Assembly: GCA_013433145.1 (NCBI GenBank)
Contig: CM024169.1
Coordinates: 3,906,001-3,970,000, forward strand
DNA from: Ascaris suum
Taxonomy: Eukaryota; Nematoda; Chromadorea; Rhabditida; Ascarididae
DNA length: 64,000 nucleotides
Direction of reading: 5' to 3'
This document shows positions 13,214-24,714 of the stretch, in pieces (within the stretch, counting starts at the first letter, position 1; each line of letters starts with the position of its first letter). Both the position numbers and the translations under genes were made by a program. The notes under the pieces were generated by a model, which saw only the letters and a program-made list of their open reading frames with translations, made no database searches and was not told the DNA's origin.

Positions 13214-16200
13214 GATATCATGAGCACTCGAGGGCTCCATGAAATCTTCAACTGTAATATATTCCTAACACAGCCAAATGGATTAGTAGGTAATTATATT
13301 GATGTCTGGTTAACTTGGACACCTGTTTAAGCCTAGTTTACAAGGGTTTAGCTTCGCAGGTTCCTTCCTTAGGGCATGACCAAGCAGAAGGTTCAGTTAG
13401 AGGTGGATAAGACCGCAGAATTTAGCTTGATGTTCTTACTGAGGTCAGAGGCAAAAAAAGAACGTCGAAACAAAAATATAAGAGAGTTTGTTTGAATCAG
13501 GCGTTATCTACGGTGAAGCATGCAAACCCAACAGGAATACGTATAATGGCGCCCAGGAAATTCAAAGCAGTTTTGGCGCAAATGTCCAGACGCTATTTTT
13601 GCTGATGGAGACAGTTTTCGTAAATGCCATTTTGGCACTTTGGCATTTTGATAACAAACACATATAAGCAATAGGACAAGCAATACAAACTAAAAGACAA
13701 AGACTTCGCTGATCAAGCGCAGATGGTTAGTGGATGAAACTACTCTTTGCTTATAGGGCACACGTACCGAAGGCCAGGTGAGCTTCCAGTGTTAAATAAC
13801 ATCTAAAGGCCTGACTGAGGACAGAACTTTGAGTGCTTTCACTAGGAATTTTTGGTTCTCAGAAATGTGTCCAGCCTACAATTATTGATAAATCCTCGTA
13901 TGTTGGTATTAAAATCTCCCTGATTGAGCGTTCATTTACGAAAAGTTTTCCTATCAGAATTCACATCGCATCATCGGATTCAATAGCACACTTCCACTCC
14001 CTCCTTGCCAGTGCAATATGCCAGCAAAGACGAATAAGCTACAATGGAAGTTCTGACGTTTGAACAGTCGTAGATAGCGGCTCGAAGATAAACAAGAGAT
14101 ATGGTGAGACGGATTTCCTATGCTTAAATGAATAGTCGACATCAATGATATCACCTAGCAAAATTGCCAGCACAATATCGTATTTGGATTAATCTTCAAA
14201 AACGCTACCAACCGTAACTGTACCATTCTTCAAAAAACGAACCTATTGTGTTTATGCCGTAGTTACGAACTAGTTTGACTCTATACCATACTAAATATTT
14301 TGACCTTTTGACCCCTAAAAGATACAATACTTGCACTTGTATCAGGCTTTTCATACTCTGAGTTTTTCTATATGCGTGAAGCAGCTTGTAGAAGTTAATT
14401 TATTAATCTAGAAGAGTTCATTACAAGGAAAAAATCTTAACAAACTTTGAAGGAAAATATTTCAACAACTTCGTACTTAACGCGAAGATAAGGCTCCATA
14501 GATTAGCTAACTGAGTTCCAACGTATACTATCGAGCGTCACTGAATTCCAAGCGAACTTTGCAATGAACAGCCACCATCGAAGAGGAAGTGCCGCGCAGC
14601 AGACACCCAAGCCCTTAAAACCTGGCAGGACCTCCATGTAAGACCCATTTTATAATACCTGGGGAGGGAGGCTAGTTGTCCCACAGCACAAAGGCTACCT
14701 CAAACAACTTGTCACAAAACTTCAATAAAACAGCAATCGTTGAATAATTGTCGAATTTGATGCATAACTAACGCAACGTTAGAATCTTCGTAGAATTCTT
14801 AGAATTCCTACAAGGAATGAAAACATTACCATCGAAACTGTGGACGTTGAGAGGAGATGAACGAACGGTGCGGTTCGAGTGACGCTAGAGGTCGCAAAAG
14901 AATGACGTGCTGTGATAAGGAAAGCAAGACGATATGGCATTGACTTCCCCATTTGATAACGACAGAGGGCGAGGAGCGACCTAAAGCATGACCTAGCTGA
15001 CAGCAACATAAAGACAACCACTACTAGCTGAGAAGCAACATTCCCTAGAGTTCTCTTAATTTCAAACTCCAATCGATGCGAAAAAGTGGAAAGGGAAATT
15101 TTACGAATATGTAAATGCTCAAAGAAAGAGATGTGATGAGATTTTGAATTTCTTGCTTTCTCTACCGAAATTAAAAGTGTCGGAAAATTGCCCTAAAGGC
15201 GAAACAGTCTTCGCGACAATCCTAATAGCATTTTTGTTTAATTTTCATAACTTATGCTTCTTTACCATCTCTAGGTTAATTTACTCATTTTGTTACCTAT
15301 CTCTTATGGTTAAAAATCCTCAATTTCATGGATCGATAATCAACGAGTGATGTTGGTTCGCCTCGACGAGTGACTTTTCATTTTATATGTTGAACAGCAG
15401 ACAATGTTGTAATGTGCCTACAAAGATCACATCTTGATGAAGATACAACGAGAAATGCTCCAACTTTATGGGATCAAATAAAACCATATGATGTTATTCG
15501 GGATATCGAGCTCAGCTTAACAAGCTCAACTCCTCAACATCATTCGGTGATCGATGATTTCCGGTAAAAGGTATAAAAGAGAGTTGTTATGTGAGATATA
15601 TCGAAATTTACGAGAACAATTTAAAGAGAAGCAAATTAGAATGAAATCCCTCCCGAAAATATCTCCACTTACTTCATATCCTTGAAGTGCTGCTTTCATT
15701 AAAGACAAAAAATGGACATAAACCAGCCACTGAGTTAATTCGTCTAATTGAAGAGTCCACACACAGACCAGCTTGTGTGCTTTATTTCCTCACTTATAAA
15801 CCGAATCGCAATTTTTAGACGTGGATGTATAGTTGAAGGAGGTGAGAGGAGAGGGGAGAAGTCGTATAAGGTTAAAATTCCAGAAAGAACATTTATTCCA
15901 AACTTCCATATATATTAGACAGTAGGAGAGAACGTCTTCGGAGATCAGTTGATGCGGGACGGATACTTAGAGACTCTTTCATGTTCTCATAGTAACGCAT
16001 CTCTGCACCTCTAAATTCCTTTGCATAATAATACGCAATACATCAGATAGCAACTTCATGCGCTACTTCATCATCTCTCTAGCATCCATGGTTTATACTC
16101 AACGTGATAGGGAATGCGGCTATGCATATCTTTCCAAGAAAAACGTTTGCTCATAGATGCATTTCATGGAAAGAAATGCAATCAAAAGATAGGAAACAAG

Positions 16201-18137
16201 GTGCACGATTTTAGTAATTTGCTGTTTTACAGGTTCGGTTGTCCCGTCTCATGACGCTCAACATAAACTTGAGTGAAACTCACTGAAGAGAGATTCTGCT
16301 CGCAAGAAATGAGACGCAAAAATAAGAACAACACCTGACGAACAGGAAACAACAATGAAATCAAAGTTTTCGGATGAGAGAAAACAAAAATCCACAAATG
16401 ATTCGAGTGATGCGTTTGAAAAATATTGCAGCGTGCACGCGCAGGTGTGATGTTCGTAGTACGCACCCGTTCACATCAGCGAGCATTATTCAAACTATAA
16501 AGAACAATGATTAGGCCAACGTGCCCTCATTCAGAGCATTTCGACCTACACACTAAGACCTCCAGCAGCAGCGTAGATATGTTCCGAATTCGTTGCCTTT
16601 GGCGAATGCGGAAACTATATCGGATCGAGAAGAACGGGGAAAATGCCACTGTGATTCTATTATCACGTTTTGAATTATATTGTTTGCTTGTCACATTAAC
16701 ACTTCAATTGCCTTCAAACTTATATCCCCGCATGATTTCTTCGACTTTGTATTTTATGCGCTAATTGGTGAAAGCACTATAGTCAGTGCAACTCTTCTTT
16801 ACTTTTTGAATTCGTTGATTGCTTCTCACATTAACCTTAGCCCATATTTGCTGCTCCTTTAGAAAGTTAACTGCGTATGAAAGGCTGTGAAGCAAAAGCT
16901 CAGATCAAGTTTTGGGGCGCTTCCTCCTCTCCAATCATTCTCAACAAAGTAGATCAATCTGTTCACACTCACACCTGAACAGTGATGAAACCCTGTCGAA
17001 GTCCTTCGACACTGAACATGACACTGTAGTCAGGAATTACTATGTACGCTTTCGTAAGGTATCTGCTATATTCTGAGGACGAGTTCGCAGGTCAACGAGA
17101 CGAGTTCGAAGACAACAAATGAGAAAGTCTCGAAGTCCAAACGCGAAATACGAGTTCTATATCCGCCTGTAACATTGCCAACATGTGTACTCCTCAACTA
17201 ATGGGAACAACAGCAGCAAGTACAGTGGAGCAGTTGATTGGCTTGAACGTTGCTTACATTTAACAGTTCACGAAAGAATACCCAATGACTTGTTAAACAG
17301 ACTGAGGGAGCATCCTTCGTCACCGACAGCGGCACATCCCCACATAAATCAAAGGCTGGCCAGAAGCATCGAAAGTCGCAACAAAACGCGCAGTTTCAAA
17401 CATCAAAGGTCGCAGAAAAGAGGTGAATGAGCCAAGGGAAGACAACTTCCATGGAATAGTAGAAAACAAACATCTCGTAACGATGAATGAAAGAGCGTCT
17501 CGAACCTTGCGAGTAAAAACAGCCAGAAATGCCGAGCGGCTTCTGTCTGCAGGCATCTGTTATGTTTAGATGATGGGCAGCTTAATAAAGAACTGCATAA
17601 AATGGAAGCGCGAACAAGGATTGACATTCGCTGAGTATACTTCAGTACGGTCGCCAAGAACCAGATAATCAACAGCTGCATTGTCCTCAACCGACTCCGT
17701 CGACAATTGCCTTCTCAGTCTCACGACTTGCGCCGTCGACTCTGTTCGTGATTGGATCTGTTTTGCAGCCGTCAACTGAGCTCGCCTGTGATTTATTCTT
17801 CAGCTTACAGACTTAACCCTTCTCTTCCGGTTCGTTGTAGTAATGGATAAATCCTGTTTCGTTTTCTAAGTCTAACTATCGGTAACTGGGAGTTTCTGAG
17901 GAGACATCCCTATCACACCGCCGATACCCATTATTCTCGTATAGCGGCTGTGAAATGAGAATCTGGTCACATGTAAGCGCTCCAAAAGTTCTTGCCATTT
18001 CCAAATTTCCATAACTCTTTTAATTATTGAAATTGGATGAGGAAGGCTCTTGATGAATGTCAATAAAGAATCAGCTGACATATAATGCACACTGTACTGT
18101 CGTGCTTTCATAGCTCTAGCCTGAAACCTTCACGTAG

Positions 18138-18160
18138 GCAGACAGACAGACGGACAGACA
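18138..18160. repeat. short CAGA/GACA tetranucleotide repeat
   Basis: Imperfect repeats of the unit GACA (five to six copies with one G substitution), followed by the related GCAAACATGCAAGCAAACA. A small simple-sequence repeat with no nearby gene. Confidence 0.7.
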
Positions 18161-20853
18161 TGCAAACATGCAAGCAAACACCGGTCGCCGTTCTTTTTTT
18201 CCATGCTTCCCACTCGTTATACCGATGTCCTAGTTTTTGTGCACATGCAAACGAGCAATGAAGCTTCATATTTGCTCTAATTTAGCAAATCCCTCGTCTT
18301 AACTAGGCCCTTTTCTAGTTGCACCTTTTATGAACTCCTCCTACCGTGTTTGAGCATTTTTGAGTAATATTCGTTCTTTCTGTTTGAAGCTCAATTATTA
18401 TTTCGTGCCAGATCATGTTCAGCACGTTAACTTCATTATTTAATTCGAGGGATCACATCCACGCATTTCGAATTTAAAAACGAAGCATCACTGTCTTCAG
18501 GAAAAGCCAACTGCAGATCCTTTGTAATCTGTTGATGGACGAACAACGTGTTATTGAAGAACCTTGAGGTGTGAAGGCGATTAAAATATCCAGGAGTACT
18601 ACACTGCAGTACTAGACTGGTTTCACTATATCAGTTTACTGCTGCACAGACTCTACCACATCATCGCGATATCTGGGTCATTAATTCTTTCCTTTTTGGC
18701 TCATACTTGCATTCTTCATATTCCTCCCTATACTGACATTCATGAATGATCTAATCATTCTTTGTTGTCCTATCTCTTCATTGCTACCGCTTTCTTCCTC
18801 ATTCTTTTCCTATCACTAGTTGTCAGGTGCAGGAGGACCGTGAGTATCACTCTTGAAATGGCTGGCGCAAGGCGAAAGATATTTATTACCAAGTGCCGAA
18901 GCACGAACACGTTCAAAACACGCTTCCTTTGCACAGCACTCTTGTTCGTACTCAGTTTTTCTCTTCACCTGGGCATATGCAACACCTTTTATAATTTAAA
19001 ATATACTTTCGGTACGGGTTAATCTTTCTTCGTTCATTGCTGCAATAAGGAAGCATTTGGAGCAATGAAAGCAGTGAATTAATTCTGCAAGTCTGAACGA
19101 TGCATGAAGTTGCAACTTTTTTCCCAATGACAGATTGTTTGGTGCTCATCAGTTCTTTTCTTGCCTCACTGAACGTCCATTAAATCTTGTTTTGCTTTTC
19201 AACGCAATTGTTAACCTTTCTTCTGGTGCCATTTTGCACTCAGCAATGTTCTTCTTTCTTCGTCACATACAATATTGCAGTCTTATTTGTTTTAAACATC
19301 ATCCACTGATGTCTTTGCAATTTCACTCGCTTAATAATCTTTTCATTTTTCGCAGAAATTTGATAATCGCTGATTGGTAGTTCGAATCTAAATGTTGACA
19401 TTTATTAGAGAATTTTTATATTTGCCAGCCGCTGATTGATAATATCCGAACTGATCGATGAATTGTGAAAAGTCTGAACTTGAAATATTTTCAATACCTA
19501 TGAAAGTTCATACTTGGACTGCTGTAGTTGCTGTCCTCAAAGTCAATGAGTTAATCCTCTCCCTCCTCCATCTTTTCTTAGATTAAAATAAACGTCACTA
19601 CAGAGCCTTACTATGCGGTAACTATAAATTGCCCTCGTAATAATGTTTCACATAACAATGAAGAATTTCGACTAGACGAAGTAAAGCATCGAAAATTGAT
19701 TATTCGATGTCTTAGCAATGTAATTCTTTTTAGATGTGAACTAAAGAGAAGTGATATCGGATAGTGGTGTTCGGAGAATTATCTTAGGCAAAAATCCTTT
19801 AAATGAAGTCAAAAAAAAATTGTATCTTCTATGAGTTTCGCAGAAAAATATATAAATCTTTTCAACGCTTTATTACTTTTTGAGAAGCTCATCGTATTGC
19901 TTCAAGCTCGGTGACAAAAAAACCCCCGTCGAATCCTCCATCAGTGATGCAAAATTTAGAATCATTTGCCATTTTCTCGATGAGGAGTACTTGTTGGAAT
20001 TTTCTTTATGAGGTCGATAAAGCGTTGAGCCAATCACGAGCTGTGAACGATTATGTTGAGTATTGCGAACGGTTATTAAACGTTGTTCACCTGTTCACAG
20101 ACGTCAATCTCTTTTGTTTCGTTTCTTTAGTTTTTCATTGTTTTTAAAACGAAAAAAAAAGATTCAGCCAACATGCAAACTGAAAACATTCGAAGACAAT
20201 TAAAGAACCAACAGCGCACAATACCATAAATGTTAAACGAGTAGAAATGAATGGTGAAGGAGCTAAGAAGATATGCACATTTAATCCCACTCGTCTGACC
20301 GACCAGTTTCATAAATTAGCAAACAAAGTAGAATATACAAATTATTATCTTCATAATTGAATCGAACCGACTGCTCATTCGTAATATCCAGGACGTCATT
20401 TTGACATTTTTGAAGCGGCTCTTTTTATCCCTTACGCTTAATCGCTAGATCATCAGGTTGTTCCCTCTTGAAATAACTGATAAAGTAATAATTGAAATAT
20501 CTAATGATTGAAATAAGTTCTCAGATCACAGATTCGAAGACGAGTAATATTAGCCAATCGATTTATAAGCCATATTCGAATTGTTTTCTGCATTGCATCT
20601 TCCAAGGGTGAAAAAAATGCTGTCAGGTTGAGCTCATCTCAGAAGAGGTCAAAATGAGGTTGGTCCTCAGCAGTCCTTCACTCTCATCAGCCTTATGGAT
20701 TTCTTTTTTTTTTCTGTGGATTGCGAAACAAATCTTCTCGAGCATTTTGGCAAGGGCGATAGTTTGATTTGGAAAGTTTTTGCAAGAGCGAGCGCTCACA
20801 TTTGCTCACATTGCTTGGCTTGTCAGGTAGAAAAATGATTCTTGAGGTGAAAC

Positions 20854-21436
20854 TTTCAGTACTTCTCGTCTACACTTCTCCGAGGTCTTCGTCCCATGGC
20901 TTAAAGAAAAAGGGATTCGTCGTCGTGGTCGATTGTTTTCTCCTTCTTGACACAAGAGGTTGAAACTCTCAGTGCGCTTCCGAGTTAACTAGAGAAGCTG
21001 AACCTGAAATCGATCTCTTTAGATTTAGACTTTCTATTCTCAGTGCAACTAAAGTCACTTAACTTCATGCCGATTCGCACACTGTTCATCTGACTTAATT
21101 TAAAGCACGCAGAAGAAAATATCGTTCGAAGAGATATACCGTCAATACCGCACGAATCCAGAATTTGCACCGGAAAACACCGCTATCTCTAAAAGTAGCT
21201 TTCGGTGAAATCTGAGCTCCTAATTCAGACGGCATCTTTCCGCTTTTGAAGTGATTATCCGAGCCATCTCACACTCACCTTTGGCATCTGAATCATTATA
21301 ACTCACGATATCCGGCGACGGAGCCATAAGAGATTTATAGAGCGTTTTTGGGTGCATCGAATCCGGGTACCCGTACCAACAACTATGCGAACGTTGCTTG
21401 AAGACACTCTCATGCGGAACTCGGAATTGATGCTTC
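20854..21436 (-). other. weak minus-strand exon signals, unassigned
   Basis: The stronger candidate is 21436-21279: an open frame with GC-rich codons reading KHQFRVPHESVFKQRSHSC, then WYGYPDSMHPKTLYKSLM. It ends at a GTGAGT donor after 21279, with a second GTGAGT donor after 21307 in the same frame. Its 5' border is weak. A second open stretch, 20988-20854, has a TTCTCTAG acceptor and a GTTTCA donor; it is rich in Arg/Lys and reads LTRKRTESFNLLCQEGENN. The two were not shown to join, and no start, stop or domain was identified. They may belong to a short-exon gene that cannot be completed by eye. Confidence 0.27.
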
Positions 21437-21639
21437 ACCTCTTTCGAAATTCATCAGTGGAATGCAGGCAGTGAAGAAAGGAAGAAATGTCTACCTTGAA
21501 CAGTTTGTATGAAGAAACGATTTCATCGAAGCGATGAAAATTCATATTATTTATGCATGAATAGATGAATTGTAAAATAGACCAGTCGGCTAATCAAGCA
21601 GGAATAGGCGCCGTACAAGTTAAATCAAAGAAGGTCAAG

Positions 21640-22010
21640 AGCATACGGCCGGATCGAACAACTACCCAGCATGGGTCGTGAGGCTAGCGTGAGGCAAAAT
21701 CGGGACAGTATGAAAGAGGTTCACGCGCTCATGTATTTCTAGTCTCAAAACTGAGTGAGCCTACGCTTGATTGTTGGAGTGCCGAGGTGATCGGCGGCAG
21801 CGTGGAGCTCGACCGCAGGATCGTGCTAGTGACTGACGCTATCCCAGCGTCCCTTCTTGTTTGTCACTTTATTGGCAAGGCCTTTATAAACTGTTCGCCT
21901 TTATACCTGTGCCACCTCACCGTTTACTCGACCGCCTCTTGATCGATCCTCAAGGAGACCTGGACGATTAGGCAAGCCGAGGAGGCTGACCCCTATAGAA
22001 TTGTTGAAGT
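21640..22010. repeat. GC-rich block, possible interspersed repeat
   Basis: About 370 bases clearly more GC-rich than the flanks, including GTGATCGGCGGCAGCGTGG and CCTATAGAATTG at its right side. All frames are interrupted, so it is not an exon. The composition step on both sides suggests an inserted repeat copy. Family unknown. Confidence 0.35.
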
Positions 22011-23100
22011 CTATTACAATTGGATACTTATGGAATATTTTCCAGAATTGACCACAACATTTCCACTCGATCTTTTCTCGTTTTCACGTTACATTATTGA
22101 GACGTCTGATCGCAGCATTAGTTGATAACGTCTCTTTACTACTTTATCTCATAGACAGTGGTTTGAATTCCTATTATTTTTAAAGTATTACGATGAAATA
22201 TATTATTCTAAGGTGATTCTTAGCAAAAATAGTGCATATGGGAAGTGTATTTTGGAAACTATAATCAAGAGGTTTAAATTAGCAAATATCCAACAAAAAA
22301 AAAGATATAGTGACATGGCAATCAACTCTCAGGCGACCAACTAATCTGGCAGCAAGCGATGACGAACGAATGATTTGTGCCCTAAATTTTGACACTCATC
22401 ATAAATAATTTCGGAAGATTCGGAAGTCAGCTATATAGACTGCCTTTTACAATTTTGAAGTTTATATTTTAAACTTGAGCTTCAAAGTAGTGGGTTGTTC
22501 ACATTCGCAACCAAATTTAACTTCAGAGCAGAGGTGAATAAGATTCTCACCTCCGTTTTCACTGAAAATACTCTCGAAACTACATAGAAAGTTTGTTTCA
22601 ATATTAACACAGTGGAGTTCCGGTCTAATTAACCTATTCAACACGATGAAATAGAGCGCTGATTTTCTCGAAACGTGAAAACATTATTGAATGGAAAACT
22701 CGTCTCCCACTGGATAACTTCCATCCCTATCGGTTTAGGTAAAAGTGAGTAATGTAATTTAGCTTACAAACACCTTGCAAAAAGAACCTACAGTATTGCT
22801 TGCTAAAAAGCAGTGTTTACTTTGGTGAATTGTATATGCATTCAAAAATTATCAGTCCATTTCACGATTCATACTTCGAGATCGATGCTTTTCCACCCAG
22901 TTTTTTATATATGATGGACAGTTATTACCACAGCTCTCATAGGAAGTCTGTATTTTAAAGCGGATGATAATTATATAATGCATACAGAATTTCTGTACGT
23001 TTCACGTTCCAAAAAGTGGAGAGCATGGGATGAATTTAATTAGTAACCGTCATAACGGATATCATCACAATCGATCGCATACATTGAATGCAGACATTGC
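22011..23100. other. gene-free AT-rich stretch
   Basis: No exon structure, RNA gene or repeat was recognised here. A 60-codon minus-strand frame at 22462-22644 has no supporting splice or domain evidence. Confidence 0.5.
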
Positions 23101-23109
23101 ACTAAGAAG

Positions 23110-23352
23110 TCAATAATACCAGTATGCTGTCCTTATCTCAGTGGGCAACCATGCGACGACATTTTGCACGATGTTCTCCAATAATGGTCTGTCCTCTGCT
23201 TTTCTTCTCCATGTTGATCCAACGTTTCTTTTGAGGAAGTCTTCCAGTCTTCGATCTGGTTTTCCCCTGGGTCTTATGCGCTGTCTTGGAAACCAAACCA
23301 AAAGAGATCGCAAACATCGGCTGTCACCTCTATCGAATGTAATAATTTGCAT
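23110..23352 (-). mobile_element. relic of a non-LTR retrotransposon reverse transcriptase C-terminus
   Basis: The minus-strand frame contains RIRPRGKPDRRLEDFLKR followed by VGSTWRRKAEDRPL. This matches the conserved tail found after the polymerase domain in many nematode endonuclease/reverse-transcriptase elements: a basic R-x-x-G-x-P-x-R-(R/W)-x-(E/D)-D stretch, then W-x-R-x-A-x-D-R. The usual RW is RR, and the Trp expected after the final DR is Leu. The catalytic domains are absent, so this is an old fragment, not an active element. The 5' part of the frame lies in the left arm of the inverted repeat at 23311-23480. Confidence 0.55.
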
Positions 23353-23480
23353 ACGATATATCTAAGGAAGCAATATGTTGCATTTTTTGTTGCACTGTTG
23401 TGAAAAAGTGCAACATATTGCTTCGTTAAATATATCGTATGCAAATTATTACATCCGGTAGAGGTGACATCCGATGTTTG
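23311..23480. repeat. inverted repeat, two 72-bp arms with a 26-bp loop
   Basis: Left arm 23311-23382 and right arm 23409-23480 are reverse complements with 5 mismatches in 72 (about 93%). The arms begin and end with CAAACATCGG and CCGATGTTTG; the loop holds TTTTTTGTTGCACTGTTGTG. Transcription would give a long near-perfect hairpin. It borders and overlaps the reverse-transcriptase relic. It may be a foldback/MITE-like element or a head-to-head duplication; no target-site duplication could be assigned with confidence. Confidence 0.9.
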
Positions 23481-23833
23481 ATAGAAAAGATCTCTTAAAA
23501 TTTCAAGCGAATGATATGAGTAAGATTTTTTCAATATTGGTAAGTTTCGCCCACTTTTAGTTATAGTTTATAACTCATCGGAAAGTTATAGTTTGCCATA
23601 CTTGTCATCGAGAGTCGTAATTGGTAACTTCTTATATTAATTTCAATACGTGGCAACATTGGTCGGGAGAAATGTATAATGTTTGCTTGCTACTAAAAGA
23701 TAAGTGCAATCATTGATAAGAACATCTCCAGAAATAATCGATAATACTGAATGCCAAGCATATAAACCACGTTCAAATGCACTTTTTTTTGTGCGCTTCC
23801 ATGGTGATTGTTGTAACATGTAGGGCTGTATGT

Positions 23834-24265
23834 TTACTCCCTTGAAGCGTGTTCGGTAGGCTTGTTCCTTTGAATAACACCTCCGTAGACTTGCAGTTTT
23901 TTTTGAAGAATATATTGATGCCTTAATAAGTATGAAGTACGGGCAATGCTATAACAAACAGCCACGATATTCTTAAGCTCAGGTATATGGAAGGACTTCT
24001 CTCTCGCAGCGAGGAGGGGAGAGATTGAAGGGTAGGGGTAATCACCCGCGAAAGTCTTTTTGCGAAAGCGTCGCAATTTTGTGATAAAATGATCTAATAA
24101 TATATCAAGTTTGCTGTTCATACGCTTCTTAATGCACAACTTTCCGTTTACAAGGAAAGTTGAAGTGCTAAACAGTGGAAGAGGTGATGGAAAAGGATGT
24201 GCTGTAGGACTCGTCCGAACGAGCGATAGCCGTGTTCCGGGTTCGTCCAGACGAACTTTTAGAAG
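23834..24265 (-). other. unassigned 144-codon ORF
   Basis: One of the longest uninterrupted frames outside the genes. An internal ATG gives MNSKLDILLDHFITKLRRF, then FAGDYPYPSISPLLAAREKS and a stop before 23834. The upstream part is Ser/Pro/Thr-rich and overlaps a GC-rich palindromic stretch (TCGTCCGAACGAG, TCGTCCAGACGA) near 24210-24255. No family is recognised and no splice pattern was found. It lies 0.4 kb from the inverted repeat and retroelement relic, so a transposon remnant is the likeliest explanation. Confidence 0.2.
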
Positions 24266-24693
24266 CATTACCTCAACTCAGAATTTGTCCGCATGAATTT
24301 CAAGGCTAGTTGGGAGTTTACTCAATATTTGTGTAGTTTTCTGTAGTTTTACTTAATATTTGTATTTTACAGGTCATATATGTAGAAAAAGTTCTCAGTG
24401 AGAAGTGACATCTAATATTAATGTCGTGAAGTTTAATCTGGCAAGTTGTAAATTGTGAAGGTATAAAATGGGTAGTGATAAACAGAGGATGATCGGGGTT
24501 AAGTGCATTTCGCAATGATAACCTTACAACTAAATTTTACTTTTTGATTTTTGTTTCTCTTGGTTGTGGTGAACTTTCAGCAGTTCAACAAAATGCTTTT
24601 TGGGGTGGGATCGCAAAATATTTGTTGTTCACCTGAGTTATAGAAGCCATAATTCATTATTTAATCTAATTAACCACAACGGTGTAAAGTGAA

Positions 24694-24714
24694 GGGGTGG
24701 GGGGGGGGGGGGGG
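24694..24714. repeat. homopolymer G run
   Basis: GGGGT followed by 16 consecutive G. It could form a G-quadruplex and is a likely site of sequencing length error. No gene nearby. Confidence 0.95.

Larger units (their letters stand above)
12346..20850. other. intergenic, no gene recognised
   Basis: AT-rich sequence upstream of the aminotransferase gene. Several short frames exist (for example near 14.8-15.1 kb, 17.2-17.8 kb and 18.76-19.02 kb), but none has an ATG, splice borders and a recognisable domain together. The 17.0-17.8 kb part is somewhat more GC-rich and could be repeat-derived. The aminotransferase promoter should lie in its first part, but no TATA-like element could be assigned. 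Confidence 0.5.

Noticed and set aside
18762..18839. Possible transmembrane exon ending at a GTGAGT donor
   Set aside because: No ATG and no acceptor upstream before an in-frame stop; cannot be an exon as it stands.
23141..23365. 74-codon plus-strand ORF
   Set aside because: It is the antisense of the reverse-transcriptase relic, which has the recognisable motif on the other strand.
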